From NCBI GenBank assembly GCA_964577835.1, contig CAZOBN010000064.1, positions 1 to 17,658 on the forward strand: DNA of 17,658 nucleotides. The letters run 5' to 3'. Below, piece by piece: positions 1-6,343 of this stretch. Both the position numbers and the translations under genes were made by a program. The stretch's first letter is position 1. Each line of letters begins with the position of its first letter. The stretch comes from CAVVYA01 sp964577835. GTDB taxonomy: Bacteria; Pseudomonadota; Alphaproteobacteria; SMXQ01. The notes below the pieces were generated by a model, which worked only from the letters and a program-made list of their open reading frames with translations, did not search any database and was not told where the DNA came from.

Positions 1-342
1 CTCGAAATCGAGCCCCGGCGAGAAGCCGAGATAGGCATGGGTCGGCCGCGCGAAGCAGTAGATGCAGCCGTGCTCGCAGCCGCGATAGGCGTTGATCGAC
101 TGGCCGAAGCCGATGTCGGGCGAATCGTTGGTGGCGATGATGCGCTTGGTGGTGTCGGCCATCACCGTGGTGCGCAGGGTCGGCAGCTCGTCGGTCTCCT
201 GCCAGGAGTTGCCCAGTCCACCATCTCCACTGGGGCCCCAGCCGTCGTCGATGCGCACGCGCTGCTCGGGTTCGTAGCGGCCGGTCGCGTTGCTGACGGC
301 GCCACGGCCCTTGCGATGCTTTTCCGGGATAATATCGACCAT
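1..342 (-). CDS. PA0069-family radical SAM protein, N-terminal part
   Basis: The 5' end of a gene that continues past the left edge; 114 codons are present. The translation has the pattern RKGRGAVSN..GRYE (about residues 10-25), a stretch DTTKRIIATNDSPDIGF, and then the radical SAM cluster motif CEHGCIYC (Cys89, Cys93, Cys96), followed by ARPTHAYLGFSPGLDFE. This order is typical of the PA0069 / Rv2578c-type radical SAM proteins, whose reaction is not known to me. The three cysteines would bind a [4Fe-4S] cluster that cleaves S-adenosylmethionine. I chose ATG at 342 because the family signature begins soon after it; an in-frame ATG at 372 would add ten residues (MFSCLRYPLA) that look unlike the family. 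It is divergent from the transferase pair at 472. The family call is confident; the start is less so. Confidence 0.85.
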   Translation of the reverse strand, partial: MVDIIPEKHRKGRGAVSNATGRYEPEQRVRIDDGWGPSGDGGLGNSWQETDELPTLRTTVMADTTKRIIATNDSPDIGFGQSINAYRGCEHGCIYCFARPTHAYLGFSPGLDFE

Positions 343-471
343 GGCCAAAGGGTAGCGAAGGCATGAGAACATTTCAAGAACAAGAGTCGCGGAACCACCG
401 TGGCCGGATCGCCGTTTGAACCGTGTCAAGCGTAGCTGTGCTATAGATAAACTGCTGATATCGGGGGAACA

Positions 472-1185
472 TTGCGCCTCACCATCGTCATTCCGACGCT
501 CAATGCCAACGCCCATCTGCCGGGTGCCCTCAAGGCGCTCGCCGCCACGGGCGCGCCTCGGACGGCGGACGCGCCGGCGGGAGGAGATGCCATTCCGGCG
601 GAGATCATCGTGGCCGACGGCGGCTCGACCGACGGCACGGCGGAGCTCGCGGCGGCCGGCGGGGCGCGGCTGGTCAAGGCGCCGCGCGGCCGCGGCGCGC
701 AGCTCGAAGCCGGGGCGCATGCGGCGAATGGCGACTGGCTGCTCTTCCTTCATGCGGACACGCGGCTCGCCGATGGCTGGCGCACGGCCGTGGCCACCTT
801 CGCCGCCGATCCGGCGAACGCCAGACGCGCCGCCTATTTCAGATTCGCGCTCGACGACCGCAAGCCGGCGGCGCGGCGGCTGGAGAGGATGGTCGCCTGG
901 CGCTGCCGCATCTTCGCGCTGCCCTACGGCGACCAGGGGCTGCTGATCGCGCGCGACTTCTACGAGGAGCTCGGGCGCTATCGCGACTGGCCGCTGATGG
1001 AGGACATCGAATTCGTCCGCCGCATCGGCCGCAACCGGCTGGTCGCGCTGCCGGTTGCGGCGGTCACCTCGGCGCAGCGCTATCGCCGCTCGGGCTATCT
1101 CGCCCAGAGCCTGCGCAATCTCGCGCTGCTCTCGCTGTTCTTCCTCCGCGTGCCGCCGCGTGCGCTCGCCCGGCTCTATCGGTGA
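472..1185 (+). CDS. GT2-type glycosyltransferase (TIGR04283, rSAM/selenodomain-associated transferase 2)
   Basis: A 237-aa family-2 glycosyltransferase. The N terminus LTIVIPTLNANAHLPGAL (residues 3-20) is the first strand of the GT-A fold; VADGGSTDGT (47-56) and LFLHADT (91-97) form the nucleotide-sugar and metal-binding region, and YGDQG (152-156) and LMEDIEF (175-181) are the acceptor-side and catalytic motifs. Length and motifs match the TIGR04283 group, labelled in databases as arsenosugar biosynthesis or rSAM/selenodomain-associated transferase 2; the true substrate here is unknown. The start is TTG at 472, preceded by GGGGGAA; no better upstream start is available. About 115 bp downstream is the DUF2064 gene, the usual partner of this family, which supports both calls. 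The residue pattern WLLFLHAD is typical for the group. No membrane segment or signal peptide is seen, so the enzyme is probably cytoplasmic. Confidence 0.88.
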   Translation: MRLTIVIPTLNANAHLPGALKALAATGAPRTADAPAGGDAIPAEIIVADGGSTDGTAELAAAGGARLVKAPRGRGAQLEAGAHAANGDWLLFLHADTRLADGWRTAVATFAADPANARRAAYFRFALDDRKPAARRLERMVAWRCRIFALPYGDQGLLIARDFYEELGRYRDWPLMEDIEFVRRIGRNRLVALPVAAVTSAQRYRRSGYLAQSLRNLALLSLFFLRVPPRALARLYR

Positions 1186-1300
1186 TGCGCCTGGCCGGAT
1201 GCGCTCTATGGCTCTTGCCGAACCCGAAGGCGCGCGCCGCGACTTTTCGCGCTGGGCAAGCCGGCGAACGAGGAGTGCGCTCGATGAGTGCCGCGCGCCG

Positions 1301-1954
1301 ATGACGCGCCCGCTCGGCCATGTGGTGATCTTCGCCAAGGCGCCGCGCATCGGCACGGTGAAGCGCCGGCTCGCCGCCGGCATCGGACAGCTCGAAGCCT
1401 GGCGCTGCTATCGCGAGATGACGCGTCATCTGATCGACCGGCTGGCGCGCGAGCCGCGCTGGTGTCTGTGGCTCGCCGTCACACCGGATCGCGCGGTGGC
1501 GGCAACGCGCTTCTGGCCGGCCGCCCGGCATCGGCGCGCGATCGCGCGCATCGGCCAGGGTGTCGGCGATCTCGGCGCGCGCATGGGCCGCGTGCTGCGC
1601 CATCTGCCGCGCGGGCCGGCGGTGATCGTCGGCAGCGATATCCCGGACATCGACGCCGCCGCCATCCGCGCCGCCTTCCACGCGCTGCGATCGGCCGACG
1701 CGGTGTTCGGCCCGGCGGACGACGGCGGCTATTGGCTGGTCGGCCTGCGCCGCCGGCCGCGCCCGCGCGGTCATCTTCCAGGCGCCCTGTTCCGCAACGT
1801 GCGCTGGTCGAGCGAGCACGCGCTCGCGGACACCCTCGCCGGCCTGCCGAAGCACATGCGCATCGCCCATCTGCACCGCCTCCACGACGTGGACGACGCC
1901 ACCCATTGGCGCGCCTGGCGGGCGCGACCAAGACAGGCGTCAACAGTCAGATAA
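1301..1954 (+). CDS. DUF2064 sugar-transferase-like protein (TIGR04282, transferase 1)
   Basis: A 217-aa protein with the nucleotidyl/glycosyl-transferase-like features of DUF2064: VVIFAKAPRIGTVKRRL near the N terminus (residues 8-24), VIVGSDIPDI (108-117) and FGPADDGGYWLVG (136-148), where the Asp pair is the likely metal site, then LHDVDD near the C terminus. It is the standard partner of the upstream TIGR04283 gene; in databases the pair is called arsenosugar or rSAM/selenodomain-associated transferases 1 and 2. The substrate cannot be told from sequence. The frame stays open upstream (in-frame ATG at 1208), but homology as I recognise it begins right at GHVVIFAKAP, so I use ATG 1301. No strong ribosome binding site precedes it, and reading through from the upstream gene (stop at 1185) is likely. 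A C-terminal tail rich in Arg follows the last motif. Confidence 0.83.
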   Translation: MTRPLGHVVIFAKAPRIGTVKRRLAAGIGQLEAWRCYREMTRHLIDRLAREPRWCLWLAVTPDRAVAATRFWPAARHRRAIARIGQGVGDLGARMGRVLRHLPRGPAVIVGSDIPDIDAAAIRAAFHALRSADAVFGPADDGGYWLVGLRRRPRPRGHLPGALFRNVRWSSEHALADTLAGLPKHMRIAHLHRLHDVDDATHWRAWRARPRQASTVR

Positions 1955-1970
1955 ATCGCGGGACATGAAA

Positions 1971-2090
1971 ACCCTCCCCACCCGTGGGGGAGGGTGCGAG
2001 CGAAGCGAGCGGGTGGGGGGCGCTGTGTGTCAGCGCGAAGTTGTTACAAATCTCCACCCCCACCCAACCCTCCCCCATCGAGGGGGAGGG
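1971..2090. repeat. Intergenic GC-rich palindromic repeat (two hairpins)
   Basis: The 277 bp between 1954 and 2232 hold no gene. They contain two strong hairpins. The first has arms ACCCTCCCC (1971-1979) and GGGGAGGGT (1987-1995). The second has arms CCCTCCCCC (2068-2076) and GGGGGAGGG (2082-2090) around the loop ATCGA. Between them are GCGAGCGAAGCGAGC (1996-2010) and GGGTGGGGG, which can pair with CCCCCACCC near 2057-2065, so the unit could fold as one nested structure. Such CCCTCCCC / CGAGCGAAGCGAGC elements are interspersed repeats in many alphaproteobacterial genomes. It may also end transcription of the upstream transferase pair. Confidence 0.75.
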
Positions 2091-2164
2091 CAAGTGATGA
2101 GACTGAATCATCCGACGATCTCCATTGTCCCACGATCTTCCGTTGCGAGGGGCGAACCCGCCAG

Positions 2165-2192
2165 ATGACAGCGGCGACGGCGCCGCTATAGT
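2165..2192 (+). promoter_or_regulatory. Probable sigma-70 promoter of the ion channel gene
   Basis: ATGACA (2165-2170), 16 bp, then TATAGT (2187-2192). Each box differs from consensus by one base. Transcription would start about 33 nt before the ATG at 2232, with AAGGA in the leader as ribosome binding site. Confidence 0.5.
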
Positions 2193-2231
2193 GCTGCGCC
2201 AATTCTTCGCCTTCAGCCAAGGATCGAGACA

Positions 2232-3077
2232 ATGAGCGACCACAGGTCGAACCGGCCCGGCAGCAACGGGTTTTTCGCGCGCCTCGCGGATCTCGCCGAG
2301 AGCGCGCGGGTGCAGCGAGCCATTACGGCGCTGATCGTCATCAATGCGGTGACTCTCGGGCTCGAGACGTCCGACACGGCCATGGCGGTGGCCGGGCCGG
2401 TGCTCGAGGTGCTCGATCGCGCCATCCTCGCCGTCTTCGTGCTCGAGCTGCTGGCCAAGATGCTCGGCCGCGGGCTCGCGTTTTTCCGCACCGGCTGGAA
2501 CATCTTCGACCTGCTCGTGGTCGGCGTCGCCATCGTTCCGGCGGCCGGCGCGCTCTCCGTGCTGCGCGCGCTGCGCATCCTGCGCGTGCTGCGGCTGATC
2601 TCGGTGGTGCCGCAGATGCGCGCGGTGGTCGAGTCGCTGATCTTCGCGCTGCCCGGCCTGGGCTCCATCGTCGGCGTGCTGATGCTGCTGTTCTACGTCT
2701 CCGCCGTGCTCGCCACCAAGCTGTTCGGCGCCGGCGAGCCGGAGCTGTTCGGCACCCTCGGCGCCTCGCTGTTCACCCTGTTCCAGATCATGACCCTGGA
2801 AGGCTGGGCCGACATCGCGCGCGACATGGAGGCGGAATATCCCTGGGCCTGGATGTTCTTCGTGCCCTACATCCTGGTCACCACCTTCACCATGCTCAAC
2901 CTGTTCATCGCCATCATCGTCAACGCGATGCAGAGCCGGGTCGAGGCCGAGCAGAAGAAGGCGCTGGCCGAGGTCGAGAGGGCGGCGGAAGAGGAGATGG
3001 AAGTGGTCGAGGCCGACTTCGCCGTGATCCGCCGCGAACTGGCCGAAATCCGCGCCTTGCTCGAGAAGCGCGGCTAG
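2232..3077 (+). CDS. Voltage-gated cation channel, BacNav/CavMr-like single-domain ion transporter
   Basis: A 281-aa six-TM channel subunit that should assemble as a tetramer in the inner membrane. S1 is about residues 28-45, S2 57-77, S3 88-104; the voltage sensor S4 is LSVLRALRILRVLRLISV (108-125), with Arg112, 115, 118 and 121 every third residue. The pore helix and filter read LFQIMTLEGWAD (183-194), followed by S6 ILVTTFTMLNLFIAIIVNAM (214-233). The C-terminal 45 residues are charged and heptad-like, matching the coiled coil that holds BacNav tetramers together. NaChBac-type Na+ channels have TLESW here; this one has Gly at filter position 4 and Asp at position 7 (see findings). ATG 2232 is preceded by AAGGATCGAGACA. 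Its stop TAG (3075-3077) abuts the moaB stop on the other strand with no spacer. Confidence 0.93.
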   Translation: MSDHRSNRPGSNGFFARLADLAESARVQRAITALIVINAVTLGLETSDTAMAVAGPVLEVLDRAILAVFVLELLAKMLGRGLAFFRTGWNIFDLLVVGVAIVPAAGALSVLRALRILRVLRLISVVPQMRAVVESLIFALPGLGSIVGVLMLLFYVSAVLATKLFGAGEPELFGTLGASLFTLFQIMTLEGWADIARDMEAEYPWAWMFFVPYILVTTFTMLNLFIAIIVNAMQSRVEAEQKKALAEVERAAEEEMEVVEADFAVIRRELAEIRALLEKRG

Positions 3078-3617
3078 CTAGCGCTTCATATGCTCCTGCA
3101 GCCGGGGCATGAGCTGCACCAGGTTGCACGGCCGGTTGCGCGAATCGAGCTGGGTCTTGAGCACCTCGTCCCACGCGTCCCTGCAGGCCGACGGCGAGCC
3201 CGGGACGGCGAACAGGTAGGTGCCGCCGGCGACGCCGCCGGTGGCGCGCGACTGGATCGTCGAGCTGCCGATCTTCTGGAAGCTGATCAGGCGGAAGATT
3301 TCGCCAAAGCCGTCGATCTTCTTCTCGAAGATCGATTCGAACGCCTCGGGCGTCACGTCGCGCCCCGTCAGGCCGGTGCCGCCGGTGCCGATCACCACAT
3401 CGATGTTGGGATCGGCGATCCACGCCTTGAGCTGCGCGGTGATTTCGCCGACGTCGTCGCGCACGATGGCGCGCGCGGCGAGACGATGGCCCGCCTCCTT
3501 GAGGCGCGACTCAAGCACGTCGCCCGATTCGTCATCCTTCGGCCGTCGGGTGTCCGAGATGGTCAGGACGGCGATGTTGACGGGGATGAAGGTCCTGGTT
3601 TCGTCAATTCCCGGCAT
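3078..3617 (-). CDS. moaB: Molybdenum cofactor biosynthesis protein B (MoaB/MogA family)
   Basis: A 179-aa protein of the MoaB/MogA fold, which binds molybdopterin and in some lineages adenylylates it before molybdate insertion. It shows VNIAVLTISDTR (13-24), VIGTGGTGLTGRDVTPEAF (75-93), which is the pterin-binding loop with the conserved GTGGTG and Asp, and LFAVPGSPSACRDAW (135-149). Length equals the family norm. The frame is open upstream to 3884, but that extension is the shadow of the transglycosylase gene and is Arg/Ser/Pro-rich; ATG 3617 starts just before the conserved domain. It overlaps the last 14 bp of the transglycosylase gene on the same strand, so the two are probably cotranscribed and coupled, although their functions are not obviously linked. 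MogA is the main alternative name; MoaB fits the length and C terminus better. Confidence 0.93.
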   Translation of the reverse strand: MPGIDETRTFIPVNIAVLTISDTRRPKDDESGDVLESRLKEAGHRLAARAIVRDDVGEITAQLKAWIADPNIDVVIGTGGTGLTGRDVTPEAFESIFEKKIDGFGEIFRLISFQKIGSSTIQSRATGGVAGGTYLFAVPGSPSACRDAWDEVLKTQLDSRNRPCNLVQLMPRLQEHMKR

Positions 3618-5211
3618 CTTTGGCTTCGGCGCTGCTTTTCTGGGGGGTGGCCGCGATGTCGCGATCGCTTCTGTCCTGCGCCACGTACATCGGCCAGCGC
3701 CCGGATGCAAGAGCCTCCAGGGAGCCGGTCTTCTGGCCGAGCCGCATCCGGTAGATCCAAAGATCGGCGAGCACGGTTTCGATGAAGACACGGGTCTCGC
3801 GCGACGGCAGGCTCTCGATGAAGAGAAGCGGATCGTCATCGGAAAGCTGGCGCTGCCATTTGGCCATATTGCCCGGGCCCGCATTGTAGGCGGCGGCCAG
3901 GCGGATGAGATTGCCGTCGACGGCCGGATCGGCCAGCAGGCGGCCGATATATTTCTGACCGAGCGCGATATTGGTCTCCGGTTCGGCGATCTTGCTGATC
4001 GGCATAGGCCGGCCGGCGACGGCCCTGGCGGTCGCCGGCATCAGTTGCATCAGGCCGCTCGCGCCGGAGGAATTGTTGCGCGCATCGGGATTGAACGAGG
4101 ATTCGCGCCGGATGATGGCGTAGATCAGCGCGCGGTCCACCTGAAAGCCTCCCGGCGGGCTCCAGGCGGGAATCGGATAGATCGCCGCGTCATGCTCGGC
4201 GCGATCGAGCCCGATCGACCGGTTGCCGATGCGCAACGACAGGCCCGGCATATTGCCGTAGTTGGCCAAGGCCACGACCGCGCGGGCGAGCGACGACGAT
4301 TCGCCGATGGCGACGCTCGCCAGTTCGGGCTCGGCCCGGCGCGGCTCGTTGATCTGCAGCAGGGCGATGGCACGCGCCCCCGCCGGCTGGGCGATCAGCG
4401 CCCGGGCATCGGCTTGGTGCAGGTAGGGCTCGCGCAGATCCAGGACGCCTTCGATGCCGAGCGTCTCGCGGGCGAGCAGGCCGTAGAAGGTGAGCGGGTG
4501 CTGCGCCGCCCTGTGCAGCCATTCGGTGACCTGCTGCGGCCGGCCGCCGAGCAGATGGGAGCGCGCCGCCCAGAATGTGCCGGCCGAGATCACCCAAGGC
4601 GATGCCTTGGGCGTGCGGGCGATCGCCTCGAATTGGCGCGCGGCGTTGCTGTAGCGTTTCTGGCGAAAGGCTTCGATCGCCGGGTTCCAGCGCTCGGCGG
4701 GCGCTTCGGTCGCCGCGACCTTGATACCGGCCACCGGCGGCTTGCCGCCGCCGTTGGGGATGGCGGGCGCCGTCGCCTGGGCCGGCCGGCGCCGCATGGC
4801 AAGGTCATGGATGCGCTTGGCGTCCGGATGATCGCCGTAGTGAGACAGCCAGATGGTCAGCTCCTGGTAGCGCGACCGGTAGCGCGGATGAAGATAGCGC
4901 TGAGCCTGGACATGGCCGAGCAGCAGCTTGTTCTCGGTTGCCGCGATCAGGCGGTCGGCGTCGGACCAGCGGCCGTCGGCTTGCAGGGCGAAGATCTGCC
5001 TGTAGCGCACCACGTCGGCTGCCTTGAGGACGGACGGCAGGTGGATCGCGGGCCGGTTGGGGATGTCCTGACGAGCCGCACTGCCGAGCGATGCGGCCTG
5101 CGGAATGTCGGCCAGGGCCGGTGCGGGATTGAGGAATAGGTTGAGAAGGCCGGCGACCAGCGCAGCCTTGAGGAGGGAGCTGACGTCGCCGGGCTGCTTG
5201 TTCTTTTTCAT
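3604..5211 (-). CDS. Soluble lytic murein transglycosylase (Slt-like)
   Basis: A 535-aa periplasmic enzyme that cleaves the MurNAc-GlcNAc bond of peptidoglycan to form 1,6-anhydroMurNAc. The N terminus is a signal peptide: MKKNKQ, a hydrophobic stretch at about 12-28, then a cleavage-like PALA-D at 31-35. Residues 60-330 form a helical superhelical region of TPR-like pairs as in Slt70. The catalytic SLT domain is at about 358-490: AIIRRESSFNPDA with catalytic Glu370, SGLMQLMPATA (385-395), ETNIALGQKYIGRLL (412-426) and AAYNAGPG (440-447). The C-terminal 40 residues are low complexity. ATG 5211 is preceded by a weak Shine-Dalgarno. The gene precedes moaB and overlaps it. An IS1595-type element now lies 91 bp upstream, so its original promoter region may have been altered. 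Confidence 0.92.
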   Translation of the reverse strand: MKKNKQPGDVSSLLKAALVAGLLNLFLNPAPALADIPQAASLGSAARQDIPNRPAIHLPSVLKAADVVRYRQIFALQADGRWSDADRLIAATENKLLLGHVQAQRYLHPRYRSRYQELTIWLSHYGDHPDAKRIHDLAMRRRPAQATAPAIPNGGGKPPVAGIKVAATEAPAERWNPAIEAFRQKRYSNAARQFEAIARTPKASPWVISAGTFWAARSHLLGGRPQQVTEWLHRAAQHPLTFYGLLARETLGIEGVLDLREPYLHQADARALIAQPAGARAIALLQINEPRRAEPELASVAIGESSSLARAVVALANYGNMPGLSLRIGNRSIGLDRAEHDAAIYPIPAWSPPGGFQVDRALIYAIIRRESSFNPDARNNSSGASGLMQLMPATARAVAGRPMPISKIAEPETNIALGQKYIGRLLADPAVDGNLIRLAAAYNAGPGNMAKWQRQLSDDDPLLFIESLPSRETRVFIETVLADLWIYRMRLGQKTGSLEALASGRWPMYVAQDRSDRDIAATPQKSSAEAKDAGN

Positions 5212-5294
5212 AGGTTCGGCCCGACGCCGCTGGCTGGGGTGGTGGTATCCGCCTCAGTCATTCGTTGGTCTTAAATGATGGTTCCCGATCCGGC

Positions 5295-5302
5295 AAGCTT
5301 CG
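5295..5302. repeat. Target site duplication, left copy
   Basis: AAGCTTCG directly outside the left terminal inverted repeat, identical to 7212-7219. An 8-bp duplication is the expected size for IS1595-family insertion. Confidence 0.9.
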
Positions 5303-5327
5303 CGAGTATATCCCCTTGACGCACGTA
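5303..5327 (+). repeat. Left terminal inverted repeat (25 bp)
   Basis: Begins CGAGTATATCCCC and ends GACGCACGTA; a perfect reverse complement of 7187-7211. The next base inward breaks the match, as does the next base outward. Its inner half contains the -35 box of the transposase promoter. Confidence 0.95.
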
Positions 5328-5344
5328 ACCCCACGCCCTATACT
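5316..5344 (+). promoter_or_regulatory. Transposase promoter
   Basis: TTGACG (5316-5321), exactly 17 bp, then TATACT (5339-5344). The -35 box lies inside the left terminal repeat, so transposase bound at the end could repress its own gene. The predicted leader is short, with GGAGG at 5355-5359 five bases before ATG 5365. Confidence 0.75.
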
Positions 5345-5364
5345 CCTTGGCATTGGAGGTTGTC

Positions 5365-6246
5365 ATGGCAAAGACCTTTACGATCAAAGACTTCTTCAAG
5401 CGTTTCCCGGATGATGACGCCTGTTTGGAGCATTTAATGAAGGTGCGCTACGGCGCAAGCCAGACTTGCGCGAAGTGCGGCAAAACCGGCCGTTTCGCCC
5501 GCCTCGCCAAGCTTCCGGCCTACTCCTGCCCGTGGTGCGGCCATCACATTCACCCGATGCAGGGAACGCCCTTTGAGCGGACCCATACGCCCCTGCAAAA
5601 GTGGTTCTACGCCATGTATCTGTTCACCACGACGCGCCACGGCGTTCCCGCCAAGGAATTGCAGCGCCAGCTCGGCGTGACCTACAAAACTGCGTGGCGC
5701 ATGGGCCATGAAATCCGCAAATACATGGGCGAGGTTGACGGCGATGCGCCGCTTGGCGGCAACAAGGCCATCGTGGAAGCGGATAAGGCGTTCATCGGCG
5801 GCAAGGACAAGCGCGGCCAGGATGACAAATCCGTGGTTCTCGGCATTGTCGAGCGCGGCGGTGAAATCATCACCCGCGTTGTCGGCGGTCGTGGCGAGTG
5901 GTTCGTCGTGCCGCACATTGCCGAGAACGTGGTGCCCGGCGCTCGCATTGCGACCGACGAAGCCAAGGCGTTCCTCAATCTGGTGGACGAAGGCTTTCAG
6001 CACGGCACCGTGAACCATTCCGCCAAGGAATACGTGCGCGGCTCGGTCCATACCAACACCATCGAAGGTTTCTGGTCGCGCCTCAAAGCGAGCATCCGTG
6101 GCACTCACGTTCATGTTTCGCGCCAGCACTTGCAGACGTATCTGCGGGAGTTCGAGTTTCGCTTCAATCTTCGTCGCTCGCCTCACCTGATGTTCGATCT
6201 TTTGCTTTTGGCTTTCCCGAAACCATCGAAGCAAGGCCGTCATTAA
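5365..6246 (+). CDS. IS1595-family transposase (ISXO2-like DDE domain)
   Basis: A 293-aa transposase that cuts and joins the ends of the element. It has an N-terminal zinc ribbon with CAKC (Cys35, Cys38) and CPWC (Cys55, Cys58), then a helix-turn-helix-like stretch LQRQLGVTYKTAWRMGHEIR (99-118). The ISXO2-like catalytic domain shows VEADKAFIGG (Asp140), RIATDEAKAF (Asp198) and HTNTIEGFWSRLK (Asn231/Glu234, Lys241), the D-D-N/E-K set of the family. The frame is open from a TTG at 5347, but ATG 5365 has GGAGG five bases upstream and the TTG lies next to the -10 box, so ATG is the start. Length is normal and no inactivating change is seen. The final 83 bp overlap, on the opposite strand, the small cargo gene at 6164-6343. 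Confidence 0.96.
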   Translation: MAKTFTIKDFFKRFPDDDACLEHLMKVRYGASQTCAKCGKTGRFARLAKLPAYSCPWCGHHIHPMQGTPFERTHTPLQKWFYAMYLFTTTRHGVPAKELQRQLGVTYKTAWRMGHEIRKYMGEVDGDAPLGGNKAIVEADKAFIGGKDKRGQDDKSVVLGIVERGGEIITRVVGGRGEWFVVPHIAENVVPGARIATDEAKAFLNLVDEGFQHGTVNHSAKEYVRGSVHTNTIEGFWSRLKASIRGTHVHVSRQHLQTYLREFEFRFNLRRSPHLMFDLLLLAFPKPSKQGRH

Positions 6247-6343
6247 AAGCATCCTCGTCGCCCACCGAAGGGTGGTCTTTGATGAAGCGATCTAGCTGCT
6301 TCTTGGCGCGAGCTTCTTGGAGTGTCAGGGATTTATTGGGCAT
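6164..6343 (-). CDS. 59-aa cargo protein of the IS element, unknown function
   Basis: A short open frame of 59 codons. It begins MPNKSLTLQEARAKKQLDRF and ends SGEASDED; it is highly charged, with no Cys or Trp, no membrane segment and a predicted helical N-terminal half. GGAGG lies six bases before its ATG, a stronger site than most genes here have. The ATG lies inside the end of the upstream cargo gene (overlap 6333-6343, in the context AATGCCCAATAA), so translation is probably coupled. Its 3' end lies antisense to the last 83 bp of the transposase gene. I do not recognise the family. Coupling and ribosome binding site make it a real gene in my view; the alternative is chance, since its C terminus is constrained by the transposase frame. 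Confidence 0.6.
   Translation of the reverse strand: MPNKSLTLQEARAKKQLDRFIKDHPSVGDEDAFNDGLASMVSGKPKAKDRTSGEASDED

Noticed and set aside
1064..1906. 280-codon frame on - across the DUF2064 gene
   Set aside because: No family motif; the + strand product carries the DUF2064 signatures.
3220..5139. Long open frame on + (639 codons)
   Set aside because: It lies antisense to moaB and the transglycosylase, both with clear domains and catalytic residues. Its translation is Arg/Gly/Asp-rich without any family motif, typical of a GC-rich shadow frame.
5434..6252. 272-codon frame antisense to the transposase
   Set aside because: The + strand frame has an intact zinc ribbon and catalytic residues; the antisense product shows no motif. 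Only the small frame ending at 6164 has its own ribosome binding site.
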